A DNA stretch of 64,000 nucleotides from JAIXWP01 sp964428835 (GTDB lineage: Bacteria > Bacteroidota > Bacteroidia > Flavobacteriales_D > Sanyastnellaceae). The DNA lies in contig CAYRZQ010000002.1 of assembly GCA_964428835.1 (NCBI GenBank), forward strand, positions 80,195 to 144,194, written 5' to 3'. Below are positions 49,574 to 58,381 of this stretch, in pieces (position 1 is the stretch's first letter; every line of letters begins with the position of its first letter). A program made the translations under genes and the position numbers. The notes below the pieces were generated by a model. It made no database searches. It was not told the DNA's origin and saw only the letters and a program-made list of their open reading frames with translations.

Positions 49574-50134
49574 TTAGAGCACAGGCACATAAGGGTTCTT
49601 TTCGAACTCTCTTTTCAAACTTTTTATCTCGCCAGAAACGGAAGCGTCATAGCGGTGGTCTCCCACTTGAAGCACGAAACCTCCGATTAATTCGGGGTCA
49701 ACCGACTCATTCATTTCGATGGTCATGCCATTGGATAACTTACCTGCCAACGCAGTGATTTTCGCGCGGGTGTCCGCATCGAGAGGCACTGCACTTACTA
49801 CTTTCGCGGTAATTACATTGCGGTAAGTCTTCACTTGCTCCACATAAGAAGCAGCGATTTCACCAAGCATGCTTTCTCTGCCCTTACGCGTCAAAAGCTC
49901 CACAAACATTGCTGTCATTTCACTCACCTTACCATTAAAAATGGCGTTTAGGACGCGCATTTTAGTGTCAGGCTTGATAACAGGGCTTTGAAGTAGAATC
50001 TTTAGTTCGCGATTTTCAGCTACCACTCCAGCAATTAGTTCCATATCCGTATATACCTCATCCACCTTCCCTTTCTCAGTGCTGAGAATGAGTAGTGATT
50101 TCGCATATCGGGTTGAAATTCTTATTCCTTTCAT
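49574..50134 (-). CDS. atpH: ATP synthase F1 subunit delta
   Basis: This 186-residue protein has the OSCP/delta pattern: the N-terminal helical domain beginning RISTRYAKSLLILSTEKGKVDEVYTDMELI, the middle NAIFNGKVSEMTAMFVELLTRKGRE, and the C-terminal VDPELIGGFVLQVGDHRYDASVSGEIKSLKREF. It joins the peripheral stalk to the F1 head. It begins two bases after the atpF stop, consistent with coupled translation. Confidence 0.95.
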   Translation of the reverse strand: MKGIRISTRYAKSLLILSTEKGKVDEVYTDMELIAGVVAENRELKILLQSPVIKPDTKMRVLNAIFNGKVSEMTAMFVELLTRKGRESMLGEIAASYVEQVKTYRNVITAKVVSAVPLDADTRAKITALAGKLSNGMTIEMNESVDPELIGGFVLQVGDHRYDASVSGEIKSLKREFEKNPYVPVL

Positions 50135-50136
50135 GG

Positions 50137-50634
50137 TTAATTAGCGCTAAAATCGGCAGCCATTGATTGATTAAGAGCCTTTTGTTTTTCGGCATCTGTG
50201 AGTTTTTCTCTCACCAATTTCTCAGCGATATCAACAGAGAGCGTAGCTACAGAGTTTTTCAATTCTGTAATTGCAGCCTTCTTTTGATTCTCGATTTCCG
50301 CGCGAGCGGCTGCGAGCATTCTATCAGCATCAGCTTGTGTTTTTGCCAATGCTTCAGCGCGCATTTTGTCCGCAATAGCCTTTGCATCTTTGAGGATGTT
50401 ATCGCGTTCATCGCGTGCCTGGCGGAGCAAATCTTCATTGCCTGCCTGGAGCTTCGCCATTTCTTGACGAGCTCTTTCTGCTTCATTCAATGCGTTAGAA
50501 ATTCCTTCCTCTCTGTCTTTTAAAGACTTCAAGATTGGATTCCAAGCCATTTTGTATAGCAGGAAGAATACGATGAGGAACGAGATACTCGCCCAAAATA
50601 CGGTACCTACGGATACACTGAGCAAACCTTCCAT
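50137..50634 (-). CDS. atpF: ATP synthase Fo subunit b
   Basis: This 165-residue protein has one N-terminal membrane helix (VGTVFWASISFLIVFFLLYKMAW) followed by a long charged coiled coil rich in Lys, Glu and Ala (LKDREEGISNALNEAERARQEMAKLQAGNEDLLRQARDERDNIL...). This is the form of subunit b, the peripheral stalk dimer. It lies 34 bp after atpE and two bases before atpH. Typical for Bacteroidota, no separate b' subunit is present. Confidence 0.95.
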   Translation of the reverse strand: MEGLLSVSVGTVFWASISFLIVFFLLYKMAWNPILKSLKDREEGISNALNEAERARQEMAKLQAGNEDLLRQARDERDNILKDAKAIADKMRAEALAKTQADADRMLAAARAEIENQKKAAITELKNSVATLSVDIAEKLVREKLTDAEKQKALNQSMAADFSAN

Positions 50635-50668
50635 TTTCTGAGGTTTTCGGATTTAAATAAACACTTAA

Positions 50669-50914
50669 TTATCCAAGAGCTACGAGGAGACACACGATCA
50701 CCGCGAAAAGAGCAACACCCTCAACGAGAGCGGCAGCAACGATCATGTTCGCACGAAGATCTCCGGTAGCTTCTGGCTGACGAGCCATAGACTCAAGAGC
50801 AGTTCCACCGATACGGCCTACACCGATACCAGCTCCAATTGCAGAAAGACCTGCGCCGATACCAGCCAAACCTTGATTCATAAGTGTGTCCAACAAAACT
50901 GTAAGAAATTCCAT
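50669..50914 (-). CDS. atpE: ATP synthase Fo subunit c
   Basis: The 81-residue product is a two-helix hairpin with GAGLSAIGAGIGVGRIGG in the first helix, the polar RQP loop (45-47) and the ion-binding carboxylate E65 in AALVEGVALF. The residue after Glu is Gly, and the Na+-binding Gln and Ser/Thr ligands of sodium-coupled c subunits are not present, so proton coupling is expected. The c-ring turns with proton flow. It lies 27 bp after atpB. Confidence 0.96.
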   Translation of the reverse strand: MEFLTVLLDTLMNQGLAGIGAGLSAIGAGIGVGRIGGTALESMARQPEATGDLRANMIVAAALVEGVALFAVIVCLLVALG

Positions 50915-50941
50915 TGTTGTATGGTTTAAATTATTGAATTT

Positions 50942-52180
50942 TTAATGATGTTCATCGTCGTGATGGTGCTCCACGTTAGCATCTCCGAAGTAGAGTGCTG
51001 CCAACAACGTAAATACATACGCTTGAAGGAAAGCCACCAACAACTCAATGAAGAACATGAATACCATAAATAAAACTGCTCCAACTCCCACACCGTAACC
51101 AGCAACCGCACTGTTTTGACCAAAGAGGAGCACAAGACTCACGAAAGCCAAAATAATGATGTGACCAGCTGTGATATTCGCCGTCAAACGCACCATCAAT
51201 ACGATAGGCTTTTGGAAAATACTCACGAATTCTATTGGTACGAGAATAAACTTAATCGGAAGTGGCACTCCAGGAGGCCATAAGATGTGACCCCAGTAGT
51301 GCTTATTACCGCTCACAGTGGTAATGATAAACACAAAGGCCGCCAAAACTAGAGTGATGCTAAGAGTGCCCGTTACGTTCAATCCTCCAATGAATGGAAT
51401 CAAACCTAAAAGATTTGAGATCCAAATAAAAAAGAATACTGTCAAAAGGAAAGGTACATATTTGTGGGCCTTCTTTTTTCCAATCGACGGAACCGCTACC
51501 TCATCTTTAATAAAGAGGATGAAAGGTTCAATTGCGTTTTGAAGTCCTGTTGGTGCTTGACCTGGACGACGCTTGTATGAATTTGCTATGCTTCTAAAGA
51601 TAATCACCATTAGAATAAGCGCCAAAAACATACCCGCTACATTCTTTGTAATTGAAAAATCTAAAGGCTTGATGTGTTCAACGTGTGCCTCTTCCACAAC
51701 AGGTGCGCTCATTACCATTAGCGAATCCACAGGAGCTGTGACAACTGCGCCAGAATCAACTGAAGCGTAAGCTACTGGCTCCACCTGATGCATATCGCCG
51801 TGCTCGTGACCGTGTCCACCAACTACGTGAATAATCTCGTGATGATTTTCGTATGTAGTGCCAGAAGCAGCAGTGTACGGTTTGAACTTTAGTTCACCAT
51901 GTGAATCAAATCCGTCCCAAAAATTGCTGGAAGAAAAAATATCCACGTGACCTTCGTGAATCAAAATCACAGGTAGAGGGATGTAAATGCTTCCAATAAT
52001 GTGGATTTGATGACCATCGCTAATGTGGTGCATTATCATTTCACCGGGTTTGAAACCCTCCTCCTCGCCATGCGACTCACCGCCACCTGCAAACACCGTA
52101 GATGAGGACCATAACAATGCTATGGTTAAAACAGTGATTTTTGCTACTGAGCGGACAATACTATTTGAAGTGAGTTGCAT
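50942..52180 (-). CDS. atpB: ATP synthase Fo subunit a, with long His-rich N-terminal extension
   Basis: I place the start at the ATG at 52180 (412 residues), since the -7 promoter element (52215-52208) would put the transcript start at about 52200. This excludes the TTG at 52210. A signal peptide or first helix is followed by a long soluble segment very rich in His (about 30-190; for example MIMHHISDGHQIHIIGS and VVGGHGHEHGDMHQ), then the membrane part. The key arginine segment is LMVRLTANITAGHIII, where Arg faces the c-ring carboxylate. The C-terminus ends EHHHDDEHH. It opens the atpB-E-F-H-A-G operon. Confidence 0.94.
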   Translation of the reverse strand: MQLTSNSIVRSVAKITVLTIALLWSSSTVFAGGGESHGEEEGFKPGEMIMHHISDGHQIHIIGSIYIPLPVILIHEGHVDIFSSSNFWDGFDSHGELKFKPYTAASGTTYENHHEIIHVVGGHGHEHGDMHQVEPVAYASVDSGAVVTAPVDSLMVMSAPVVEEAHVEHIKPLDFSITKNVAGMFLALILMVIIFRSIANSYKRRPGQAPTGLQNAIEPFILFIKDEVAVPSIGKKKAHKYVPFLLTVFFFIWISNLLGLIPFIGGLNVTGTLSITLVLAAFVFIITTVSGNKHYWGHILWPPGVPLPIKFILVPIEFVSIFQKPIVLMVRLTANITAGHIIILAFVSLVLLFGQNSAVAGYGVGVGAVLFMVFMFFIELLVAFLQAYVFTLLAALYFGDANVEHHHDDEHH

Positions 52181-52207
52181 GCGGTTATCCCTTTGAAAAA
52201 TGCGCGG

Positions 52208-52215
52208 CAAAAGTA
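52208..52215 (-). promoter_or_regulatory. atpB operon -7 promoter element
   Basis: TACTTTTG on the minus strand fits TAnnTTTG. It lies 28 bases upstream of the chosen atpB start codon and is divergent from the AIM24-family gene. Confidence 0.5.
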
Positions 52216-52292
52216 TGCACGATATCGATATAAAAAAGCATATCTGAAAAAAAAATATAAAATACCCGTAAATGCGGTATTTTCAAAGATTA

Positions 52293-52300
52293 TATATTTG
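52293..52300 (+). promoter_or_regulatory. -7 promoter element of the AIM24-family gene
   Basis: TATATTTG fits TAnnTTTG, 22 bases upstream of the ATG at 52322. It lies in the 141-bp gap between divergent start codons. Confidence 0.5.
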
Positions 52301-52321
52301 TTGCAATACTAAAACACAACA

Positions 52322-53113
52322 ATGAGAAATAATCATGAAATAGACTACCGCATTTTTGGAGAAGAAATGCAGTGTGTGGAGATTGAATTGGACCCACAAG
52401 AGACGGTAGTGGCCGAGTCTGGGGCTTTTATGTATATGGACAATGGCATCGAAATGCAGACTATTTTCGGTGATGGGTCCAAGCAAGGAGGAGGTTTTCT
52501 GGATAAATTATGGGGAGCGGGCAAACGCTTGTTAACGGGAGAAAGCCTTTTTATGACAGCTTTTACCCACACTACCCAAGGAAAAGCCAAGGTTGCCTTC
52601 GCCTCTCCTTATCCAGGCAAGATTATACCGCTTGACCTACAACAATTAGGTGGTAAAATAATTTGTCAAAAAGATTCATTCTTGTGTGCAGCGAAAGGTG
52701 TGGCTATTGGCATTGAATGGCAACGCAAACTAGGTACGGGGCTTTTCGGAGGTGAAGGATTTATCATGCAAAAAGTGGAAGGCGATGGAATGGCCTTCTG
52801 TCATGCTGGTGGACATATCATCGAAAGAGAACTTAAGCCAGGGGAATCCTTGCGCATTGACACTGGTTGTATCGTGGCCTACACATCAGGTATTGATTTC
52901 GACATTAAGTTCGTAGGCGGCATTAAAAATACCTTGTTTGGCGGTGAGGGTGTATTCTTTGCAGTGCTTACTGGCCCTGGAAAAGTATGGCTTCAAACGC
53001 TTCCAATATCAAGACTTGCTTCGCGCATGATGCAGTATGGTGGTGGCAATAGACGCGAGGAAGGCAGTATACTCGGGGGATTAGGAAATCTCCTTGATGG
53101 TGACGGACGCTAA
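52322..53113 (+). CDS. TIGR00266/AIM24 family protein
   Basis: This 263-residue protein fits the AIM24/TIGR00266 family. It begins NNHEIDYRIFGEEMQCVEIELDPQETVVAESGAFMYMDNGIEMQTI, with the GGGFLDKLWGAGKRLLTGESLFMTAFTH segment, and continues FASPYPGKIIPLDL, ALL typical. Members form beta-prism-like folds; the mitochondrial Aim24 affects inner-membrane organisation, but the bacterial function is unknown. It is followed three bases later by selU. Confidence 0.88.
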   Translation: MRNNHEIDYRIFGEEMQCVEIELDPQETVVAESGAFMYMDNGIEMQTIFGDGSKQGGGFLDKLWGAGKRLLTGESLFMTAFTHTTQGKAKVAFASPYPGKIIPLDLQQLGGKIICQKDSFLCAAKGVAIGIEWQRKLGTGLFGGEGFIMQKVEGDGMAFCHAGGHIIERELKPGESLRIDTGCIVAYTSGIDFDIKFVGGIKNTLFGGEGVFFAVLTGPGKVWLQTLPISRLASRMMQYGGGNRREEGSILGGLGNLLDGDGR

Positions 53114-53116
53114 GCA

Positions 53117-54136
53117 GTGATTAAGTTATTAGAAATAAAAGAATACATGGAGCTCGCTCGCACAGCGGGCTCTGTTGTTTTGGATACCAGAAGTCCAAAG
53201 GAATATGCACAAGGACATTTGCCGATGTCGCTAAACCTCCCACTACTCGATGATTCGCAGCGTCATTTGGTTGGGCTTTGTTACAAAGAAAAAGGTCAAG
53301 AAGCGGCGGTAGAGCTTGGCTTCGAACTCGTTGGACCCTCTTTTTCTCAAAAAATAAAAGAAGCAAAAAAAATTGCTCCCCTCCGTCAAGTTTTAGTCTA
53401 TTGCTGGCGCGGCGGACTCCGCAGCAACATCATGGCTTGGCTCCTTAGCACTGCTGGATTTGATGTTGTACTCTTAAAAGGTGGCTACAAATCCTACCGT
53501 AGTTACGTACTTCAAGTTATGTCTGAGAAAAGAAATTTTCTTGTAGTGACAGGAAAAACTGGAAGTGGAAAAACAGACTTGCTTCAATCTCTAGCACATG
53601 CCGGAGCATTTGTAGTGGATTTGGAAGGACTTGCTTCACACAAAGGTTCTACATTTGGCTCTCTGGGACAACCCGAACAATGCTCGCAAGAGCAGTTTGA
53701 AAATCTTATCGCCGAATCTTTGCACTCGATACCGAATGATCATTCGGTTTTGGTAGAAGATGAAAGCAGAAGAATAGGCAAAGTACTGATTCCCGACTGC
53801 ATCTTTGAGCAATTAATTTTCGCTCCTTGTGTCATGTTAGAGATTAGCTTTAAAGAAAGGCAAAAGAGAATATTATCAGAGTATGGTGGCTTTGATGAGG
53901 GCCTTTTATATGAAAGGACATTGGCACTACAAAAGCGCATGGGGCCTGAAAAATGTAAAGAGGCTCTCACTGCACTTAGTGAAGGAAATAAAGAACAATG
54001 GAGCACAGTATTGCTGGATTACTACGATAAAACTTACAATTTTAGTTTTAATAAAAACCCTCGAAAAATTGTGCTTACGGTCAATGATATCAGTCAAAAT
54101 GAAATATCCGCGATACTTAATATATCGAAGTCATGA
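53117..54136 (+). CDS. mnmH: tRNA 2-selenouridine synthase (SelU/MnmH)
   Basis: The product is 339 residues from a GTG at 53117. The N-terminal rhodanese domain has VLDTRSPKEYAQGHLPMSLNLPLL and the catalytic cysteine C96 in YCWRGGLRSN. The C-terminal P-loop domain has GKTGSGKT (146-153) and DLEGLASHKGSTFG. The enzyme replaces sulfur by selenium on the 2-thiouridine at the wobble position of some tRNAs, using selenophosphate and a geranylated intermediate. The selenophosphate source, SelD, is encoded immediately downstream with a four-base overlap, which supports the assignment. Confidence 0.95.
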   Translation: MIKLLEIKEYMELARTAGSVVLDTRSPKEYAQGHLPMSLNLPLLDDSQRHLVGLCYKEKGQEAAVELGFELVGPSFSQKIKEAKKIAPLRQVLVYCWRGGLRSNIMAWLLSTAGFDVVLLKGGYKSYRSYVLQVMSEKRNFLVVTGKTGSGKTDLLQSLAHAGAFVVDLEGLASHKGSTFGSLGQPEQCSQEQFENLIAESLHSIPNDHSVLVEDESRRIGKVLIPDCIFEQLIFAPCVMLEISFKERQKRILSEYGGFDEGLLYERTLALQKRMGPEKCKEALTALSEGNKEQWSTVLLDYYDKTYNFSFNKNPRKIVLTVNDISQNEISAILNISKS

Positions 54137-55167
54137 CACGATTAACAACTTACAGTAAAGGTTCTGGTTGTGGTTGTAAACTATCTCCTACTGAACTAAA
54201 GAGTATACTCAGTACAGATTTAGAAATACCTATACATCCAAATTTGATTGTTGGAAATCGAGACAACGATGATGCCGCAGTATTCGCGTTGAATGATGAA
54301 AAGTATATCATCAGTACAGTTGATTTTTTCACGCCTATTGTTGACGATGCCCGCGACTTTGGAAAAATTGCAGCGTCAAATGCGATTAGCGATATTTATG
54401 CAATGGGAGGTAGTCCTATGATGGCAGTTGCCATATTAGGTTGGCCTATTGGAAAATTAGACAATAGTCTCGCCCGCGAAATAATGGAAGGAGCCCAACT
54501 TGTATGCAGCATAGCAGGTATTCCATTGGCAGGGGGACATAGTATTGAATCAACCGAACCTTTATTCGGTTTGGCAGTGACAGGAAGTTGTTCGCCACAT
54601 CAACTAAAAACTAATGGTGGGGCAAAAGAAGGAGATCTACTTTTTATAACAAAACCTCTTGGAAACGGAATCATCAGCGCTGCGGCGAAAAAGGAACAAG
54701 CTGATCAGTCTGATCTTGAAACTGCCATTCGGTATATGATAAGTTTGAATGATATCGGAAAAGTCCTTGGTAACTGGCATGATGTCCACGCACTCACTGA
54801 CATCACAGGTTTTGGGTTGGCTGGGCATTTACTGGAAATGATGAAAGCCTCCGAAACGACCGCAATCATTGAGTTTGAAAAAATACCATTATATCCCTTT
54901 CTGGATAAATATCTCGAACAGTTTATTTACCCAGATATTACTACAAAAAATTTTAGTCACATCTCCAGTGAAATTAGCACATTGAACTCAAAACAACTAT
55001 TCACTTTGTGCGACCCACAGACCAGTGGTGGCTTATTAATTAGCATTCACCCCGAGAAAGCAAAGGAACTTACAGATCTTATGCAAAGTTTTAATATTGC
55101 ATCTGATTGCTTGAAAAGTATTGGGCATGTAGCAGAGAAAAAAGAGAAGTATATTGAACTCATTTAA
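54133..55167 (+). CDS. selD: Selenide, water dikinase (SelD), cysteine form
   Basis: The 344-residue product begins MTRLTTYSKGSGCGCKLSP, with the active site C13 and K16 corresponding to C17 and K20 of the E. coli enzyme. Many SelD proteins have selenocysteine at that position; here it is Cys (TGT). Other motifs are NRDNDDAAVFAL (metal-binding Asp), STVDFFTPIVDD, AVAILGWPIGKL, AGGHSIESTEPLFGLAV and DITGFGLAGHL. It makes selenophosphate from selenide and ATP. It overlaps selU by ATGA, so the two work together in tRNA selenation. No selenoprotein gene is visible in the window. Confidence 0.96.
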   Translation: MTRLTTYSKGSGCGCKLSPTELKSILSTDLEIPIHPNLIVGNRDNDDAAVFALNDEKYIISTVDFFTPIVDDARDFGKIAASNAISDIYAMGGSPMMAVAILGWPIGKLDNSLAREIMEGAQLVCSIAGIPLAGGHSIESTEPLFGLAVTGSCSPHQLKTNGGAKEGDLLFITKPLGNGIISAAAKKEQADQSDLETAIRYMISLNDIGKVLGNWHDVHALTDITGFGLAGHLLEMMKASETTAIIEFEKIPLYPFLDKYLEQFIYPDITTKNFSHISSEISTLNSKQLFTLCDPQTSGGLLISIHPEKAKELTDLMQSFNIASDCLKSIGHVAEKKEKYIELI

Positions 55168-55169
55168 CC

Positions 55170-56534
55170 ATGGCGGAAAAAACCTTCGAGCAAATAAATC
55201 AGCATCTTTTTTTTAGACTGGGGAAAGATCGAATTTTTATAGGAAAAGAATTCTCTTATTTCAAGTTGTTTCAACATGGAATTGTCTATGACTTCTTACA
55301 TACCAAAGGGAAAATTTTAAAAACATATTTTAGGTATCCGCTATGGGTCCAAAACATCTTTTGGAGAAAAGGAGTGAAGGCCAGCATACCACAAAATTTC
55401 AAGTTAAAGGAAAATGTTTGGCTAGAACCTGGCCGAACGTACAGAGATTCTGAGAATAATTTTCACTCGATGTATGGCAAGAAATTGCTCTTTTCCATGA
55501 AAAATTCATGCACATGCATAAGTTTGAATAATAATCCGGAACTGAATGCTGATTTCAGCATTGATCAATTTGGAACCCCAACAGCACCATTAGACAATAT
55601 TGAACTCGACGTACTTAAGGATATAAACCTTGTAGCAGGGAGATTAAGAAGGAGCGTTCATTACAGTAAACAAGAACAAGCTTATATACTATCATCGCTG
55701 CATGTGTTCTATCACACATTTCGAAAATTCTATTCCATTTTAAAAAACCACAATGTGAAACGTCTATTTTTAATAGCGCATTATCACAATGAAGGAATTA
55801 TTGCGGCATGTAAAAAACTCAATATTGAGTGTATCGAACTACAGCATGGGCTTATCAATAAAAAAGATTTGTATTACGTCTATCATGATGTATTTGCAGA
55901 TGTATTTGAAAATGGACTTATGCCAGACAAGATCTTCTTGTATGGCCCCTATTGGGAAAGAGTTTTAAAAAATGGAAGTGAATGGAAAGAGGGAATGGTT
56001 CAAGTAGCAGGAAATTATTTGGCTCATGACTTTGCAGTAGCCGACAAAACCAAGAAAGAGAATCTCATTTTAGTAGCTGCTCAAAAAGGAATGGAAGACA
56101 AGTACATTCCCTATATCGAGAGCCTACGGAACACATTGAAAAAACATCCTGAATGGAAGGCGATTGTAAAACTTCATCCTTTGGAAAAGAATGCTGCAAA
56201 ATATGATAGTATATGTGATCACTCTATAGAGATTGCGCCTCTTAAGAGTAGTATTTTCGAGTATCTGGAAAGATGTAAAATTCAAATAAGCATTTATAGC
56301 ACCACTTTTTTTGACTCAGCAGGTTATGATGTTGTTAACTTTTGCTGGGCTACCAAGGGTTACGGAAGTGACTATGCACGCAGTTTGGTTGAGGAAAATC
56401 TTGTCATCCCCATCATGCCAGGTGAGGATGTAATCGAAAAATTCAATGGGTTAGCTACTCCTTCAGAACATTACTTAAATGTGAACGACTTCTATGCGGT
56501 TTATAACCCAAAGGTTTGGGAGCAACCTAATTGA
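55170..56534 (+). CDS. Possible GT-B-fold surface-glycan transferase, unrecognised family
   Basis: This 454-residue protein has no signal peptide. The C-terminal half resembles capsule or surface-glycan transferases with the GT-B fold. It has an E-x-Q-H-G motif (CIELQHGLI), AGNYLAHDF, a K-L-H-P motif (AIVKLHPLEK), and ISIYSTTFFDSAGYDV (the nucleotide-binding S-T-x-x-x-E/D-A region of KpsS/LipB-type proteins). The N-terminal half is unfamiliar. Function as a sugar-phosphate or Kdo-type transferase is therefore only a suggestion. It begins three bases after selD and may share its transcript without sharing its pathway. Confidence 0.55.
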   Translation: MAEKTFEQINQHLFFRLGKDRIFIGKEFSYFKLFQHGIVYDFLHTKGKILKTYFRYPLWVQNIFWRKGVKASIPQNFKLKENVWLEPGRTYRDSENNFHSMYGKKLLFSMKNSCTCISLNNNPELNADFSIDQFGTPTAPLDNIELDVLKDINLVAGRLRRSVHYSKQEQAYILSSLHVFYHTFRKFYSILKNHNVKRLFLIAHYHNEGIIAACKKLNIECIELQHGLINKKDLYYVYHDVFADVFENGLMPDKIFLYGPYWERVLKNGSEWKEGMVQVAGNYLAHDFAVADKTKKENLILVAAQKGMEDKYIPYIESLRNTLKKHPEWKAIVKLHPLEKNAAKYDSICDHSIEIAPLKSSIFEYLERCKIQISIYSTTFFDSAGYDVVNFCWATKGYGSDYARSLVEENLVIPIMPGEDVIEKFNGLATPSEHYLNVNDFYAVYNPKVWEQPN

Positions 56535-56542
56535 TGATCTGC

Positions 56543-56570
56543 TTGTTATTAACAAAAATCATTATATTTG
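56543..56570 (+). promoter_or_regulatory. Promoter of the second T9SS cargo gene
   Basis: TTG (56543-56545) and TATATTTG (56563-56570) are separated by 17 bases, near the Bacteroidota consensus. It overlaps the gap after the preceding stop codon and places the transcript start downstream of the earlier in-frame ATG at 56531, supporting the start at 56591. Confidence 0.6.
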
Positions 56571-56590
56571 AAGACCTTAACTCCATTTCG

Positions 56591-58381
56591 ATGAAAAGAT
56601 TTTTACTTATTATTTTTTCAATCTTGTTGTACATAAGCACAAGTGCCCAGTCTAGCTCGAGCAATGCTGTGCTTGTTACTCCTGATGCATATTGGGACGC
56701 GACAATTGGCGTTCCTACCTTATCCTCCGTGAGTCTTCAATCTGGGTCGGGCGAAGTCTTCACCTCGTGTGTGGGAACTCAAAGTGTTTATTGGGTAAGG
56801 TTCAATATTCCTGTTAGCATTCGAACCAACTGTGTAAAGGTTTCTGTGGTAGGTGCCGCTTTCTCCCCTGTCATTTCTTTATTCAATTCTTCTTTAACCC
56901 AAATGCAATGCGTTTCTGGCAATATCCTGAAAAGCAACGCGACTACAGCAACGATTATCCCTGGAAATGATTATTATGTCCGTATTTCATCGACGACTCT
57001 TTCAGTTGGATCGGCGTTTCAATTGGGTATAGAATACTATCCTGCATCAGGCGAGATTCGAAATACTTTCACGCCCTTCCCACCAAGCGATGGTGATGGA
57101 TACAACATTTGCGAGCAAATTCGCCGCAACAATATTTCTCAGACAATGCAGGCCACACGTATTGTTTTAGTTCCAACAACATCGCCCAACAACGGAACGT
57201 GTGAAACGATTTTGACTGGTACGAATTCCATTGCGTTAATGAGTAATTTTTCTTGTGTGTGCTACGGAATTCAATATCTCGCCTATTGCGAACTCCAAGT
57301 GGACGACCATTGGTGTGGATTTGGTGTTCCAAGACCTGTGATTATGCAGCCTGCGGGGACTACCAATATTACTACTCCAAACAATTCAACCTTAAACTTC
57401 AGCTCTAACCTGACCTGTAATTTTGCTTGCGCCGGTGCCGTTTATGAATGGGAATTTCAGAGTTCCAACGGAAGTACCTTCACGAGCAGCTCTACTTTCA
57501 CTCAAGCCCCTCTAAGTACAATTAGCTGCCTTCGTTGGAATAGAATCTACACTGCGCGTGTGCGTGTTATTTCATGCGGTATCACTGGTCCTTGGTGTGG
57601 AGTCAATGGCCCCAATAGTGCGCCGTTAACGTTCTTTACCCCTCCAATGCCCAATATAGCTGTTCCAAATGGCACACCCACAGCAACAAATGATTTTTGC
57701 TTTGCTTCGAGGGCAATCAATGCGATTGTTGATGTGCCTTTTATTGAGGGTATCACACAATACGTTTTCCAATTCACACGTGTTCAGCCCGCGGCCCCTT
57801 TTCTGCCTGTTGCCTCACCACGTGTAGTTATTTCAACTTCTTCTCTATGTCCAATAAGCCTGGGGAATTGTACCGCGGGAAATACATACCGCATTGGAAT
57901 TAAATCTGGAATTGGTCTAGCGTTGCCTGGCCAAACGCCTCCAGCGAGCCCTTGTACGCCTTCTCAGCAGAGCGGTAATTATAGCCCATGGTGTTATTTC
58001 AGTGTTAGTCCTGCTGCCGCGCCAGTTCCAGGGATGGCAACCAACAATAATGAAGATGAACTCGAAATTCCTACCGAAGTTGAGATTCTTCAGGAAAGCC
58101 AGTCTGAATCAGCAAATGGGGCTTCTATGAAAGTTTATTTAATGGGACAAAAGAGCTATATGAATATTGACCTCAACGGCAGCGAAATGAAAGGCACGGG
58201 ATACGTTCACCTTTTCAACGTAAATGGTCAAGAGGTAATGAATCAAACCTTCTATTATACCGATGGTGCCTCAGCTGTTCAAATTGAACTGCCCGACAAT
58301 CTTCCAACAGGAATTTATGTTGTGAAAGTGGCTTCCGACGGAAACATCAACACGGGAAAAATATTCTTGGGCGGACGTTAA
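56591..58381 (+). CDS. Secreted protein with probable T9SS type A C-terminal domain
   Basis: The ATG at 56591 gives 596 residues with a signal peptide (MKRFLLIIFSILLYISTSAQ). The mature protein is Cys-, Ser- and Thr-rich, with Ig-like repeats (PAGTTNITTPNNSTLNFSSNLTCNFACAGAVYEWEFQSS). The C-terminal 80 residues look like a type A sorting domain: MKVYLMGQKSYMNIDL, YVHLFNVNGQEVMNQTF, PTGIYVVKVASDGNINTGKIFL. The usual F-P-N-P motif at its start is absent, so it is atypical. The stop overlaps the convergent rnhB stop by four bases. Its role is probably adhesion or surface display. Confidence 0.8.
   Translation: MKRFLLIIFSILLYISTSAQSSSSNAVLVTPDAYWDATIGVPTLSSVSLQSGSGEVFTSCVGTQSVYWVRFNIPVSIRTNCVKVSVVGAAFSPVISLFNSSLTQMQCVSGNILKSNATTATIIPGNDYYVRISSTTLSVGSAFQLGIEYYPASGEIRNTFTPFPPSDGDGYNICEQIRRNNISQTMQATRIVLVPTTSPNNGTCETILTGTNSIALMSNFSCVCYGIQYLAYCELQVDDHWCGFGVPRPVIMQPAGTTNITTPNNSTLNFSSNLTCNFACAGAVYEWEFQSSNGSTFTSSSTFTQAPLSTISCLRWNRIYTARVRVISCGITGPWCGVNGPNSAPLTFFTPPMPNIAVPNGTPTATNDFCFASRAINAIVDVPFIEGITQYVFQFTRVQPAAPFLPVASPRVVISTSSLCPISLGNCTAGNTYRIGIKSGIGLALPGQTPPASPCTPSQQSGNYSPWCYFSVSPAAAPVPGMATNNNEDELEIPTEVEILQESQSESANGASMKVYLMGQKSYMNIDLNGSEMKGTGYVHLFNVNGQEVMNQTFYYTDGASAVQIELPDNLPTGIYVVKVASDGNINTGKIFLGGR

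Noticed and set aside
52181..52210. Longer AtpB N-terminus from the TTG at 52210
   Set aside because: The expected transcription start (about 52200) lies downstream of that codon, and the ATG at 52180 leads straight into the signal or first helix.
54133..54180. Selenocysteine in SelD
   Set aside because: The active-site codon reads Cys (TGT), not TGA, and no SECIS-like structure is needed.
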